This document shows, one piece after another, positions 22,545 through 31,534 of a stretch of DNA of 64,000 nt. The stretch's first letter is position 1. Each line of letters opens with the position of its first letter. Source of the stretch: Mesorhizobium ventifaucium (GTDB taxonomy: Bacteria; Pseudomonadota; Alphaproteobacteria; Rhizobiales; Rhizobiaceae); the NCBI RefSeq assembly GCF_935822925.1, contig NZ_CAKXZS010000023.1, positions 434,001 to 498,000 on the forward strand. Direction: 5' to 3'. The translations under genes were made by a program, and so were the position numbers. The notes beneath the pieces were generated by a model. The model saw only the letters and a list, made by a program, of their open reading frames with translations, was not told the DNA's origin and made no database searches.

Positions 22545-23774
22545 ATGCAAGGCACGACGCGCCCGCGTCTTCGTCGCGCTTCCGCTTTCGCGTTGTTTGC
22601 CCTGTCGGCTGCCTTGCTGGCGGCTTGCGCGGCGCCGCCACAGCCCAAGGCAATGGTCAACAAGAAGCCTCGCTCCAAGGAATATTTTGCCGAATCCGTA
22701 TATGGCGTGAAAGCCAGCCCGCGCGTCACCTTCAAGATGTCGGGCCTGCAGCGTGGCGGCGGACGCGATCAGCTCGGCAAACCCTATCAAGTGCGCGGCA
22801 AGTGGTATTATCCAAAGGAAGACAAGCGCTACGCCAAGAAGGGCCTCGCCTCCTGGTATGGCGAAGCCTTCCACGGCAGGCTGACCGCCAACGGCGAAGT
22901 CTACGACATGACGCATCTGACCGGCGCGCATCCGACAATGCCGCTGCCGAGCTATGCGCGCGTCACCAATCTGAAGACCGGCAGCTCGGTCATCGTGCGC
23001 GTCAACGATCGCGGTCCTTACCATGACGGCCGCATCATCGATGTGTCGAAGCGCGCCGCCGAAATGCTCGACTATGCCAATATCGGCACGGCCAAGGTGA
23101 AGGTCGAATATGTCGGACGGGCGCCGCTTCACGGCAATGACGAGCAATATCTGATGGCCTCTTACCATCCCGGCAACAGGGCGCCGGATCCGTCGGACGG
23201 CCTGCCCACCGGTGTCATGATCGCCATGAATGGACCATCGCCGAGCATGGCCAACGCCGCCGCCGCTCCCTTTCCCGGTCAGTTGACGAATTCTGCATCA
23301 GCACAGCCTATCATGGCCGCGCAGACGCCGGCCGCTGGCAGTGTGACGCTGCCCGATTTCGGGCCGATCGTACCGGAACGGCCGCAGATCAATCTGCCGC
23401 CGCAATCGCCGTTCAGCGTAGCGACGCTGTCTTACGCCAACGAACGCGTGCAGCGCGCCTCCAATGTCTTTGCCGCGCTGGATGGCGCCGGCATGTCGCC
23501 CGGCGAAATCCTTCAATCGTGGAAGCGGCAAGTTCCTTCGGCCGCTTCGCCCACGGACTATATCGCGGCGGGCTCGTTCGAGGATGCCGCCGAGGCGCAG
23601 CAGGTGGCAACCCAGCTTTCCGGCTTCGGCAAGACCGAAATCCAGCGCTCCGAATTCGAGGGCAAGGACTGGTATTCGGTCAATCTCTATCCGGACGGCC
23701 ATGGCAGCCTGGACGACATGCTGCAGGCGGCATGGTCGCATGGCGCGCCGGACGCGCTCGTGGTTCGGAATTGA
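22545..23774 (+). CDS. rlpA: RlpA-family septal lipoprotein (lytic transglycosylase fold, SPOR domain)
   Basis: 409 aa from ATG 22545 (GAGGGG upstream). Lipoprotein signal: ALFALSAALLAAC, so Cys25 is lipidated. A double-psi beta-barrel domain at about 95-185 carries GLASWYGEAFHGRLTANGE and VRVNDRGPYHDGRIIDVSKR, the active-site region of RlpA lytic transglycosylases that cut peptide-stripped glycan. A long Pro/Ala-rich linker leads to a C-terminal SPOR domain (YIAAGSFEDAAEAQQVATQL, NLYPDGHGSLDDML) that binds denuded glycan at the septum. The next gene is a DD-carboxypeptidase homologue, so this is a cell-wall cluster. Confidence 0.93.
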   Translation: MQGTTRPRLRRASAFALFALSAALLAACAAPPQPKAMVNKKPRSKEYFAESVYGVKASPRVTFKMSGLQRGGGRDQLGKPYQVRGKWYYPKEDKRYAKKGLASWYGEAFHGRLTANGEVYDMTHLTGAHPTMPLPSYARVTNLKTGSSVIVRVNDRGPYHDGRIIDVSKRAAEMLDYANIGTAKVKVEYVGRAPLHGNDEQYLMASYHPGNRAPDPSDGLPTGVMIAMNGPSPSMANAAAAPFPGQLTNSASAQPIMAAQTPAAGSVTLPDFGPIVPERPQINLPPQSPFSVATLSYANERVQRASNVFAALDGAGMSPGEILQSWKRQVPSAASPTDYIAAGSFEDAAEAQQVATQLSGFGKTEIQRSEFEGKDWYSVNLYPDGHGSLDDMLQAAWSHGAPDALVVRN

Positions 23775-23888
23775 CCGGCAAAGCCTGAAGTTTTGCCGAG
23801 TTGTCCATCGCGCGGTTGCTCGGCCGGGACAAAGCTTGATAGCCTAGAGCTTGCCCCAAAAAATGCCGGCTGACAGGTCGATCTTCTC

Positions 23889-25055
23889 ATGAAATTTCGC
23901 TTCGCCGCGCCTCTCGCCGGGCTCCTGGGTTTTGGCCTCCTGCTGCTTTCGCTGGCTCCGGCCGCGGCGCAGCTTTTCGAAACCAAGGCCGCGCAGGCCT
24001 TCATGATCGATGCCGAAACCGGAACGGTGCTGTTTTCCAAGGATGCCGACAGGCCGATTCAGCCGGCGTCGCTGGCCAAGCTGATGACGATGGAGGTGGT
24101 GTTCAACGCCATCAAATCGGGGCGCGTGACGCTCAACGATACATTCGTGGTGAGTGAGAACGCATGGCGCACCGGCGGCGCGCCATCCGGAACGTCGACG
24201 ATGTTTGCCCAGCTCAAGTCGACGATCCGGCTTGAGGACCTGATCCAGGGCGTGACGGTCCAGGCAGCCAATGACGGCTGCATCATCATCGCCGAAGGTT
24301 TCGCCGGATCGGAGGCGAATTTCGCGACTGAGATGACTGAGCGCGCAAGGCAGATTGGCCTCAAGAAATCGACATTCGTCAATGCAACCGGTCTGCCGGC
24401 CGACGGTCAGCAAACGACGGTTCGAGAGCTAGCGCTCCTTGCCCTGCATATCTGGCGCGAGTACCCGGACCTCTATCGCTACTACGGCCAGAAGGACTTC
24501 ACCTGGAACAAGATCACCCAGAGGAACCGCAACCCGCTGCTGGCGATGGATATCGGCGCCGACGGCCTGGCGATCGGCAGGAGCGAGGTATCCGGCTTCG
24601 GCATCGTCGGCTCGGCCAGCCATGGTGGCAGGCGGGTCATTGCGGCGATGAGCGGCCTGGCAAGCGACCGGGAGCGCGCCGAGGAAGCGCGAAAGCTGCT
24701 CGACTGGGGCCTTCGTTCCTTTGAGAAAACCGAGATTTTCGCCAAGGACGAAGTGGTCGGCGAGGCCCAGGTTTTCGGCGGTGCGAAATCCGGCGTGGCG
24801 CTGAAGGCAAAAGCGCCCGTAGTCATCTTCTTGCCGATCGCCAACCGCGACAAGCTGACCGCCAGAATCGTCTATGAGGGACCGGTTGCAGCCCCCGTAG
24901 AGGAGGGACAACCGGTGGGTGCGCTGCGGGTCTGGATCGGTGACACGCTGAGCCAGGAGACGCCGCTTTTCGCGGCCGAATCGGTTGGCGTCGGCTCGCT
25001 GCCACAACGCGCGCTCGATGCCGCCAAGGAACTGGCGGTCGGCTGGTTGCGTTAG
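23889..25055 (+). CDS. DD-carboxypeptidase (PBP5/6-like) homologue with altered active-site motifs
   Basis: 388 aa, exported (signal peptide ending APAAAQL). The family removes terminal D-Ala from peptidoglycan pentapeptides. Motif 1 is intact: Ser61 and Lys64 in ASLAKLM. Motif 2, normally S-x-N, reads QAANDG, with Ala126 in place of Ser. Motif 3, normally K-T-G within 'DGLKTGHTE', reads DGLAIGRSE (residues 228-230), losing the Lys. The rest, including the C-terminal beta domain and amphipathic end, is full length. Activity is therefore doubtful and a non-catalytic or altered role is likely. It stands 114 bp behind rlpA. Confidence 0.88.
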   Translation: MKFRFAAPLAGLLGFGLLLLSLAPAAAQLFETKAAQAFMIDAETGTVLFSKDADRPIQPASLAKLMTMEVVFNAIKSGRVTLNDTFVVSENAWRTGGAPSGTSTMFAQLKSTIRLEDLIQGVTVQAANDGCIIIAEGFAGSEANFATEMTERARQIGLKKSTFVNATGLPADGQQTTVRELALLALHIWREYPDLYRYYGQKDFTWNKITQRNRNPLLAMDIGADGLAIGRSEVSGFGIVGSASHGGRRVIAAMSGLASDRERAEEARKLLDWGLRSFEKTEIFAKDEVVGEAQVFGGAKSGVALKAKAPVVIFLPIANRDKLTARIVYEGPVAAPVEEGQPVGALRVWIGDTLSQETPLFAAESVGVGSLPQRALDAAKELAVGWLR

Positions 25056-25119
25056 CAGCCGTGGCGTGGACCTTTTCTCAAGTCAGGACTATTACGGTCC
25101 CGCAGCATGGATAAAGGCT

Positions 25120-25791
25120 TTGGCGCACGGATTCTTTATCACCTTCGAAGGCGGAGAAGGGGCAGGCAAGTCGACGCAGATCGAGCGGCTGGCCAGTAAG
25201 GTGCGCGCCAAGAAATACGATGTCCTTGTCACGCGCGAGCCGGGCGGCTCGCCAGGCGCAGAGGCGGTCCGGCATGTGCTGCTCTCCGGCGCCGCCGAGC
25301 CATTCGGCCCCAGGATGGAGGCGCTGCTGTTCGCCGCTGCGCGTTCCGACCATGTCGAGCAGGTCATCCGGCCGGCGGTCGAGCGCGGCTCGATCGTGCT
25401 TTGTGATCGCTTCATGGACTCCTCGCGCGTCTACCAGGGCGTCACCGGCGGCCTCGATCCAGCCTTCATGGGCGCGCTGGAAAAGGTCGCCATCAATGGC
25501 ATGGTGCCCGACATGACGCTGATCTTCGATGTCGACCCGGCCGAAGGACTGCGGCGCGCCACCGCACGGCGGGGCACCGATGCCGGCGCCGACCGCTTCG
25601 AAAAGGAAACGCTTGATATTCACCAGCGCCGCCGCGAAGCCTTTCTGGCAATCGCCGCGGCAGAACCCGAGCGCTGCATCGTCGTCGACGCGTCCGCCGA
25701 CCCCGACACGGTGGAGAATGTCGTCACCGGCGCCGTGTTCGCGGCGCTGGAGACGATGACGCCGAGGCACAGGAAACAGGCGCCGGGATGA
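25120..25791 (+). CDS. tmk: Thymidylate kinase
   Basis: Phosphorylates dTMP to dTDP; 223 aa. I place the start at TTG 25120 (MAHGFFITFEGGEGAGKSTQ), since the P-loop then begins at the usual distance; longer in-frame extensions lack conservation and ribosome sites. P-loop GGEGAGKST, the DR(F/Y) motif in LCDRFMDSSRVYQG, and the lid-type Arg region (ATARRGTDAGADRFEK) are present. It overlaps holB by four bases (ATGA), a conserved tmk-holB arrangement. Confidence 0.95.
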   Translation: MAHGFFITFEGGEGAGKSTQIERLASKVRAKKYDVLVTREPGGSPGAEAVRHVLLSGAAEPFGPRMEALLFAAARSDHVEQVIRPAVERGSIVLCDRFMDSSRVYQGVTGGLDPAFMGALEKVAINGMVPDMTLIFDVDPAEGLRRATARRGTDAGADRFEKETLDIHQRRREAFLAIAAAEPERCIVVDASADPDTVENVVTGAVFAALETMTPRHRKQAPG

Positions 25792-26843
25792 TTTTCGAAC
25801 GGATCGCACCAGAACAGCACGACACACTTGACGGCGTACCGGAGCCATCCGAGACGCCGCGTCTGGTCGGACATGACCAGGCAGCGAACATGCTGGCGTC
25901 AGCCTATCGCTCAGGGAAGCTGCCGCATGCGCTGATCTTTGTCGGACCGGTCGGCATCGGCAAGGCGACGCTGGCCTTTCATCTGGCGCATCATCTGTTG
26001 AAGCATCCGGCGTTCGAACAGGCGCCGGAGGTCCTTGCCGTTCCCGATCCGGCGTCGTCGCTGTTTCGCCAGATCGCCACCGGCGCGCATCCTTCGGTGC
26101 TGCATCTGACCCGCCCGCCGAACGACAAAACCAAGAGTTTTAAGACGGTCGTCACCGTCGACGAGATCCGCAAGGTCAGCCGTTTCCTGTCGTTGACCTC
26201 GCATGACGGCAGCTACCGGGTGGTGATCGTCGACCCGGCCGACGACATGAATACCAATGCGGCCAACGCCTTGTTGAAGAATCTTGAAGAACCACCGGCA
26301 CGCACATTGTTCATCCTCATCGTCCATGCGCCGGGCAGCCTGTTGCCGACGATCCGCTCGCGCTGCCAGATGGTGCGGCTCACGCCGCTGGATGCCGAGA
26401 GCCTGATGACGGTCCTGGAGAGCGTCGAACCACCGCCACCGGACGATCCCGCGGCGCGCGCGGCACTGGCCAAGCGGGCAGGGGGCAGCGCGCGCACCGC
26501 AATCCTGTTGACGCAGTATGGCGGGCTGGAAATCGCCGAGACGCTCGACGCCCTGGCGACAGCGGGAAAGAGCGATGTTGCCGGCGCATTTCGCCTGGCG
26601 GAGGCGGTCGCCGGGCGCGACCAGGCGATCCAGTTCGATATTTTCAACCGCCGTGCGCTCGACCTGCTCTCGACCGGCGCAAGCCAGGCCGCGCTGGCGG
26701 GCGATCTGGCGCGGGCCAAAACGCTGTCGGATACTTGGCACGAGGCTTTGAACGCTATATCTGAGACCGACACCTACAATCTCGACAAGAAGCAGCACGC
26801 CTTGACCATGATCGACCGCCTGAATTCTGCAATGCGAATGTGA
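25788..26843 (+). CDS. holB: DNA polymerase III delta' subunit
   Basis: Clamp-loader subunit, 351 aa, starting inside the tmk stop. AAA+ fold: Walker-A-like GPVGIGKATLAF, the sensor region NAANALLKNLEEPPARTLFI, and SRC motif in TIRSRCQMVRL (SRC is the arginine-finger-bearing signature of clamp loaders). The usual four-cysteine zinc module is not obvious, as in many alphaproteobacterial delta' proteins. Downstream metG and tatD complete a conserved replication/translation cluster. Confidence 0.93.
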   Translation: MIFERIAPEQHDTLDGVPEPSETPRLVGHDQAANMLASAYRSGKLPHALIFVGPVGIGKATLAFHLAHHLLKHPAFEQAPEVLAVPDPASSLFRQIATGAHPSVLHLTRPPNDKTKSFKTVVTVDEIRKVSRFLSLTSHDGSYRVVIVDPADDMNTNAANALLKNLEEPPARTLFILIVHAPGSLLPTIRSRCQMVRLTPLDAESLMTVLESVEPPPPDDPAARAALAKRAGGSARTAILLTQYGGLEIAETLDALATAGKSDVAGAFRLAEAVAGRDQAIQFDIFNRRALDLLSTGASQAALAGDLARAKTLSDTWHEALNAISETDTYNLDKKQHALTMIDRLNSAMRM

Positions 26844-26924
26844 CGGCCCATCGGGATGGCAATCGCCGTTTCGATGCGATATCTCACCGGCATCTTTCAT
26901 TCAGACATTCATGACGGCTCATCC

Positions 26925-28478
26925 ATGGCACGCGAAAAATACTACCTCACGACGCCGATTTTCTATCCGAACGGCAAGCCTCATATCGGTCATGCCTACA
27001 ATGTCATCGCCAGCGACACGCTGGCCCGCTTTCAGCGGCTCGACGGCAAGGACGTCTTCTTCGTCTCGGGAACCGACGAGCACGGTTTGAAGATGCAGCA
27101 GACGGCGGACGCCGAAGGCCTGACGCCGAAAGCGCTTGCCGATCGCAATTCGGCGATCTTCCGCTCGATGCTTGAAGCAACCGGCTGTTCGAACGATGTT
27201 TTCATCCGCACCACCGAGGAGCGCCACTACAAGGCCTGCCAGGCGATCTGGACACGCATGGCGGAAAATGGCGACATTTACCTCGACCGCTACAGCGGCT
27301 GGTATTCGGTGCGGCAGGAAGCCTATTTCGATGAGGCCGAAACCAAGGTCGGCGACGACGGCGTGCGTCGCGAACCGCTCGGCTCGCCGGTCGAATGGAC
27401 CGAGGAAGAGAGCTATTTCTTCCGCCTTTCCGCCTATCAGGACAGGTTGCTCGCGCTCTATGAGAGCAGCCCCGAATTTGTCGGGCCGGCGGAGCGGCGC
27501 AACGAAATCGTCAGCTTCGTCAAATCCGGACTGAAGGACCTGTCGATCTCGCGCACCACCTTCAAATGGGGCGTGCCGGTGCCGGGCGACGACAAGCATG
27601 TGATGTATGTCTGGGTCGATGCACTGACCAACTACATCACGGCTGCCGGTTATCCGGATGCGGCCGATGACAGATGGTCCTTCTGGCCGGCGAACGTCCA
27701 CGTCATCGGCAAGGACATCGTCCGCTTCCATGCCGTCTACTGGCCGGCCTTCCTGCTGTCGGCAGGGATCGAACTGCCGAAGCGCGTATTCGCGCATGGC
27801 TTTCTGTTCAACCGCGGCGAGAAAATGTCGAAGTCGGTCGGCAATGTCGTCGATCCGTTCGCGATGATCGAGCATTACGGCCTCGATCAGGTACGCTATT
27901 TCTTCATGCGCGAGGTGCCGTTCGGCCAGGACGGCAGCTACAGCCACGAGGCCATCGTCAACCGCACCAATGCCGACCTCGCCAACGGCCTTGGCAATCT
28001 GGCGCAGCGCTCGCTGTCGATGATCGCCAAGAACTGCGGCGGCGTAGTGCCGAAACGCAGCGACCTGGCAGAGGCCGACAGGGCGATCCTCGACCAGGCG
28101 GTGGAGGCGCTTGCTACTGCACGCAAGGTGATGGCGGAGCAGGGCATCCACCTGGCGCTGGCGGCGATCTTCGGCGTCGTGGCGGACGCCGATCGCTACT
28201 TCGCCTCGCAGGAACCCTGGGCGCTCAGAAAGACCGATCCGGCGCGCATGGAGACGGTGCTGTGGACGACCGCGGAAGTCGTCCGACGCGTGGCGCTGCT
28301 GTGCCAGCCCTTCATTCCGGGATCGGCCGCCAAGCTGCTCGACCTGCTGGCCGTGCCAGAAGATAGCCGCGATTTCACGCATGTCCACGCGGACTATGCG
28401 CTGGTATCAGGAGTTGCTTTGCCCGCGCCGGAGGGCGTGTTCCCGCGTTACGTCGAGCAGCCGGACGCTGACATCTGA
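26925..28478 (+). CDS. metG: Methionyl-tRNA synthetase
   Basis: 517 aa from ATG 26925 (MAREKYYLTTPIFYPNG); an upstream ATG 26856 would add 23 unconserved residues. Class I signatures: HIGH-type in KPHIGHAYNVIASDTL and KMSKS in RGEKMSKSVGNVVDP. The short insert SGWYSVRQEAYF lacks the zinc cysteines, the form common in alphaproteobacteria. An anticodon-binding helical domain follows. No C-terminal dimerisation (EMAP-like) domain. Its stop overlaps the start of tatD (TGATG). Confidence 0.96.
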   Translation: MAREKYYLTTPIFYPNGKPHIGHAYNVIASDTLARFQRLDGKDVFFVSGTDEHGLKMQQTADAEGLTPKALADRNSAIFRSMLEATGCSNDVFIRTTEERHYKACQAIWTRMAENGDIYLDRYSGWYSVRQEAYFDEAETKVGDDGVRREPLGSPVEWTEEESYFFRLSAYQDRLLALYESSPEFVGPAERRNEIVSFVKSGLKDLSISRTTFKWGVPVPGDDKHVMYVWVDALTNYITAAGYPDAADDRWSFWPANVHVIGKDIVRFHAVYWPAFLLSAGIELPKRVFAHGFLFNRGEKMSKSVGNVVDPFAMIEHYGLDQVRYFFMREVPFGQDGSYSHEAIVNRTNADLANGLGNLAQRSLSMIAKNCGGVVPKRSDLAEADRAILDQAVEALATARKVMAEQGIHLALAAIFGVVADADRYFASQEPWALRKTDPARMETVLWTTAEVVRRVALLCQPFIPGSAAKLLDLLAVPEDSRDFTHVHADYALVSGVALPAPEGVFPRYVEQPDADI

Positions 28479-29272
28479 TGTTGGTCGACAGTCACTGCCA
28501 TCTCGACTTTCCGGATTTCGCAGAGGAGCGGGCGGCCATCGTCGCCCGCGCTTTAGCCGCTGGAATCGGCCGCATGGTGACGATCTCGACGCGTGTGAAA
28601 AGGTTCCAGCAAGTGCTCGAGATTGCTGAGTCTTTCGACGAAGTCTACTGCTCGGTGGGCACCCACCCGCACAACGCCGCCGAGGAGCTGGACGTGACTG
28701 TCGAGGCGCTTGTCCGGCTGTCCGCTCATCCCAAAGTGGTGGCGATCGGCGAGGCCGGGCTCGACTATTTCTACGATCATGCGCCGCGCGATGCGCAGGC
28801 GCAGGGCTTTCGCACGCACATCGCCGCAGCGCGCGAGACGGGCCTGCCGCTGGTCATCCATGCGCGCGATGCCGACAGCGACATGGCTGAAATCCTCGAG
28901 GACGAAACAGGGAAGGGCGCCTTCCCCTTCGTCCTGCACTGTTTTTCGTCTGGGCGCAGGCTGGCCGAGATCGGCGTGACGCTCGGCGGCTATGTTTCCT
29001 TTTCCGGCATCGTGACTTTCAAGAATTCGGCCGAACTGCGCGCCATCGCCGCCGATGTGCCACATGACCGCCTGCTAGTCGAAACCGACGCGCCATACCT
29101 GGCGCCGATACCGTTTCGCGGCAAGCGCAACGAGCCTGCCTATGTCGCGCATACGGCCAAGGTGCTGGCCGAAACGATCGGTGTCAGCGAGGCCGAAATC
29201 GCCGCCGTCACCACCGACAATTTCTTCCGGCTGTTCAGCCAGATGCCGCGCCCGACCGCGCTGAGCGCCTGA
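28478..29272 (+). CDS. tatD: TatD-family metal-dependent deoxyribonuclease
   Basis: 264 aa TIM-barrel hydrolase with 3'-5' DNase activity in characterised members. Metal ligands are visible: DSHCHLDF at the start, GEAGLDY, IHARDAD, and LVETDAPYLAP near the end. The start codon overlaps the metG stop, and the MBL-fold gene follows after 3 bp, so the genes are translated as a unit. The metG-tatD-MBL order is frequent in Proteobacteria. Confidence 0.93.
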   Translation: MLVDSHCHLDFPDFAEERAAIVARALAAGIGRMVTISTRVKRFQQVLEIAESFDEVYCSVGTHPHNAAEELDVTVEALVRLSAHPKVVAIGEAGLDYFYDHAPRDAQAQGFRTHIAAARETGLPLVIHARDADSDMAEILEDETGKGAFPFVLHCFSSGRRLAEIGVTLGGYVSFSGIVTFKNSAELRAIAADVPHDRLLVETDAPYLAPIPFRGKRNEPAYVAHTAKVLAETIGVSEAEIAAVTTDNFFRLFSQMPRPTALSA

Positions 29273-29275
29273 CGC

Positions 29276-30094
29276 ATGAGCGACCGGCTGCGCCTCACCA
29301 TTCTCGGCTGCGGCTCATCGCCGGGCACGCCGCGCATCACCGGCGACTGGGGCAATTGCGATCCGGCCAATCCGAGGAACCGGCGCATGCGCAACGCAGC
29401 GCTCATCGAGCGGATCGCGGCAAACGGCGACAGGACCACAGTCGTCATCGACACCGGGCCGGATTTCCGCACGCAGATGCTGCTGGCAGCGGTCAAGCGC
29501 ATCGATGCGGTCGTCTATACGCATCCGCATGCCGACCATATCCACGGCATCGACGATTTGCGCGGCTTCGTGCTCGAGCAGCATCATCGGATCGACATCC
29601 ATGCCGATCAGCCCACCATGCTGCGGTTACGGGAAGCGTTCGGCTATTGTTTCGAAACTCCATCAGGCAGTTCCTATCCGCCCATTGTCGAGCCGCATAT
29701 CATCGACCATGCCAGGCCGGTCGTGATCGAAGGCGAGGGGGGTACCCTCGCCCTCGAGCCGCTGCCGCAGATCCATGGCGATATCATATCGCTTGGTTTT
29801 CGCATCGGCGGCCTCGCCTATTGCCCCGATGTCAGTGATTTCCCCGACGCCACCGCCGAACGGCTGCGCGACCTGGACGTGCTGGTCATCGACGCGCTGC
29901 AATACAGGACACATCCGAGCCATCTGTCGCTCGGCCAGGCACTCGGCTGGATTGAAAAACTGGCGCCGAAAAAAGCCGTTCTGACGCACATGCATGTGCC
30001 GCTCGACTACGCTGCGGTGATGGCCGAGACGCCGGCCTACGTCGACCCGGCCTATGATGGCATGACGATCGAAATCCCTTATGAATCTGCATGA
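29276..30094 (+). CDS. MBL-fold metallo-hydrolase (PhnP-like)
   Basis: 272 aa metallo-beta-lactamase fold. Zinc motif HPHADHIHGIDDLR (HxHxDH), then an Asp in YCPDVSDFPD and a His in LTHMHVPLDY complete the site. The N-terminal LGCGSSPGTPRITGDWGNCD is typical of the PhnP/phosphodiesterase branch that hydrolyses cyclic phosphodiesters. No phn genes are near, so a different physiological substrate is likely. It lies 3 bp after tatD. Confidence 0.9.
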   Translation: MSDRLRLTILGCGSSPGTPRITGDWGNCDPANPRNRRMRNAALIERIAANGDRTTVVIDTGPDFRTQMLLAAVKRIDAVVYTHPHADHIHGIDDLRGFVLEQHHRIDIHADQPTMLRLREAFGYCFETPSGSSYPPIVEPHIIDHARPVVIEGEGGTLALEPLPQIHGDIISLGFRIGGLAYCPDVSDFPDATAERLRDLDVLVIDALQYRTHPSHLSLGQALGWIEKLAPKKAVLTHMHVPLDYAAVMAETPAYVDPAYDGMTIEIPYESA

Positions 30095-30109
30095 TAGGTT
30101 CGGTTCTTG

Positions 30110-30579
30110 ATGGCTGGAAGCATTGATCGTGTGACCAGGGCAGCGGCCGATGCCGGCCTCGACATCGAAATCAGGCGCATGGGTGCCTCGACACGCACCG
30201 CCGAGGAAGCCGCCGCGCAATGCGGCTGCACAGTCGCCCAGATCATCAAATCCTTGGTGTCCAGGGAGAAACCAGCGGAAAGCTGTTTCTCTTCCCGGTT
30301 TCCGGCTCCAACCAGCTGGATCTGGGCAAGGCTGCCGTACTGAGCGGCGAGCCGCTGAAGCGCGCCGACCCGCGGCAGATCCGCGACGAGACCGGCTTTG
30401 CCATCGGCGGCGTCGCGCCGATCGGCCATCTGATCGCGATTCCGGCGTTCACCGACGAAACGCTGCTCGGTTTCGACCGCGTTTGGGCTGCGGCCGGCGC
30501 ACACGACGCGGTGTTCGCCGCAGAGCCACAGGCAATGGTCAGGGCAGCGCAGGCTGTCGTGGCGACGCTGGCAGTCTGA
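30110..30579 (+). pseudogene. YbaK/EbsC-family tRNA deacylase gene with a one-base frameshift
   Basis: ATG 30110 gives RRMGASTRTAEEAAAQCGC, then TVAQIIKSLV, the start of a YbaK-like editing domain (trans-editing of mischarged tRNAs). Near 30265 a base is missing: GTG TCC AGG should be GTG T-TC CAG GGA, after which the other frame continues QGETSGKLFLFPVSGSNQLD, GGVAPIGHLIAIPAFTDETL and ends at TGA 30579. Otherwise the gene is full length (about 156 aa) and well conserved, so the change is recent or a sequence error. It follows the MBL gene by 15 bp. Confidence 0.8.
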
Positions 30580-30637
30580 ATCGAGCACGCTGATATTGCA
30601 GGCCTCGGGGCTGCAGCGAGCGCCGCCCGGCGCACTC

Positions 30638-31291
30638 CTATTCGGCGGCGATGGCGGTGGGCGGCAGCATGATTTCGGGCGCCGCCGGCGCGAACAACAT
30701 CTTTACGACGTCGCGGAAGGCGAGGATCTGGCGTTCGAGGACACGGGGATCGCCGAGCCCCCGAGACATGATGATGCCGCCATCGATCACACAGGAGAAC
30801 ATGATGGCCACGTCGTCGAGGTCCATGCCTTTGCGGGCGGGATAAGCGGCTGCGATCTCGTTCAGCGCATCGCGAAACCGCCCGTTCCAGGAGCGTACGG
30901 CGGCGGCGGCGATGTCGCGAACGCTGCGGTCGAAAAGGCGCTCCTGATAGGTGAACGTCGCGATCAGGCAGCCGGGGTGGCCGTTCGGCAGGTCGCCCAT
31001 CAGCTCGGCAAGCAGCTTGAGCGTGATCAGGAACGACTGCAACGGATCATCGGACAATTGCCGGCCGCGGTGAAACACATCATCGAAGATGCGGTCGTTC
31101 TCCTCGACGTAGCGCAGCATCAAGGCGCGGGCGAGTTCATTCTTGTCCTTGAAATGATAGAAGAAGCCGCTCTTGGTGATGCCGGCTTCGGCGATCACCT
31201 CCTCGATGGAAGTCGCGCCGAACCCCTTGGCGAGCACCGAGGCCTCGGCGATCTCCAGAATGCGTTCGCGCGTTTCCGCACCCTTGCGCAT
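30638..31291 (-). CDS. TetR/AcrR-family transcriptional regulator
   Basis: 217 aa. The N-terminal helix-turn-helix is canonical: RILEIAEASVLAKGFGATSI, then EEVIAEAGITKSGFFYHFKDKNEL. The C-terminal domain is helical and binds an unknown ligand. It diverges from the homocysteine methyltransferase gene at 31535; the shared region carries a palindrome TACCG-G-CGGTA at 31316-31326, a candidate operator. Regulation of itself and perhaps the neighbouring methyltransferase is plausible. Confidence 0.92.
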   Translation of the reverse strand: MRKGAETRERILEIAEASVLAKGFGATSIEEVIAEAGITKSGFFYHFKDKNELARALMLRYVEENDRIFDDVFHRGRQLSDDPLQSFLITLKLLAELMGDLPNGHPGCLIATFTYQERLFDRSVRDIAAAAVRSWNGRFRDALNEIAAAYPARKGMDLDDVAIMFSCVIDGGIIMSRGLGDPRVLERQILAFRDVVKMLFAPAAPEIMLPPTAIAAE

Positions 31292-31315
31292 GACCGAATG
31301 CCCTCAAATCTACTG

Positions 31316-31326
31316 TACCGGCGGTA
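31316..31326. promoter_or_regulatory. Candidate TetR operator palindrome
   Basis: TACCG and CGGTA face each other around one base, 25 bp upstream of the regulator's start codon. Short, so only suggestive. Confidence 0.3.
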
Positions 31327-31534
31327 TGGTTTTCACACCCGCCAACATCGGCACCGATAGCAATACGACCGGCCCAGCGCGGCTATCCGCCTGTAATTAC
31401 TGCGGTTTCCGCTTCGTTGGAGTACCGGACCACAAGCCTTCTACCGCACCGGCGGCACGTTCTGCTAAAACCTGGCTATTGCGAACCGGCCGCCACCAGG
31501 GCGGCACGGTGTCATCTTACCACTGGAGACAAAC

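Noticed and set aside
26919..28388. 489-codon minus-strand frame opposite metG
   Set aside because: metG has both class I signatures; the shadow has none.
31292..31534. SAM or SAH riboswitch ahead of the homocysteine methyltransferase
   Set aside because: I could not find the conserved cores of these riboswitches in the 243-bp leader.
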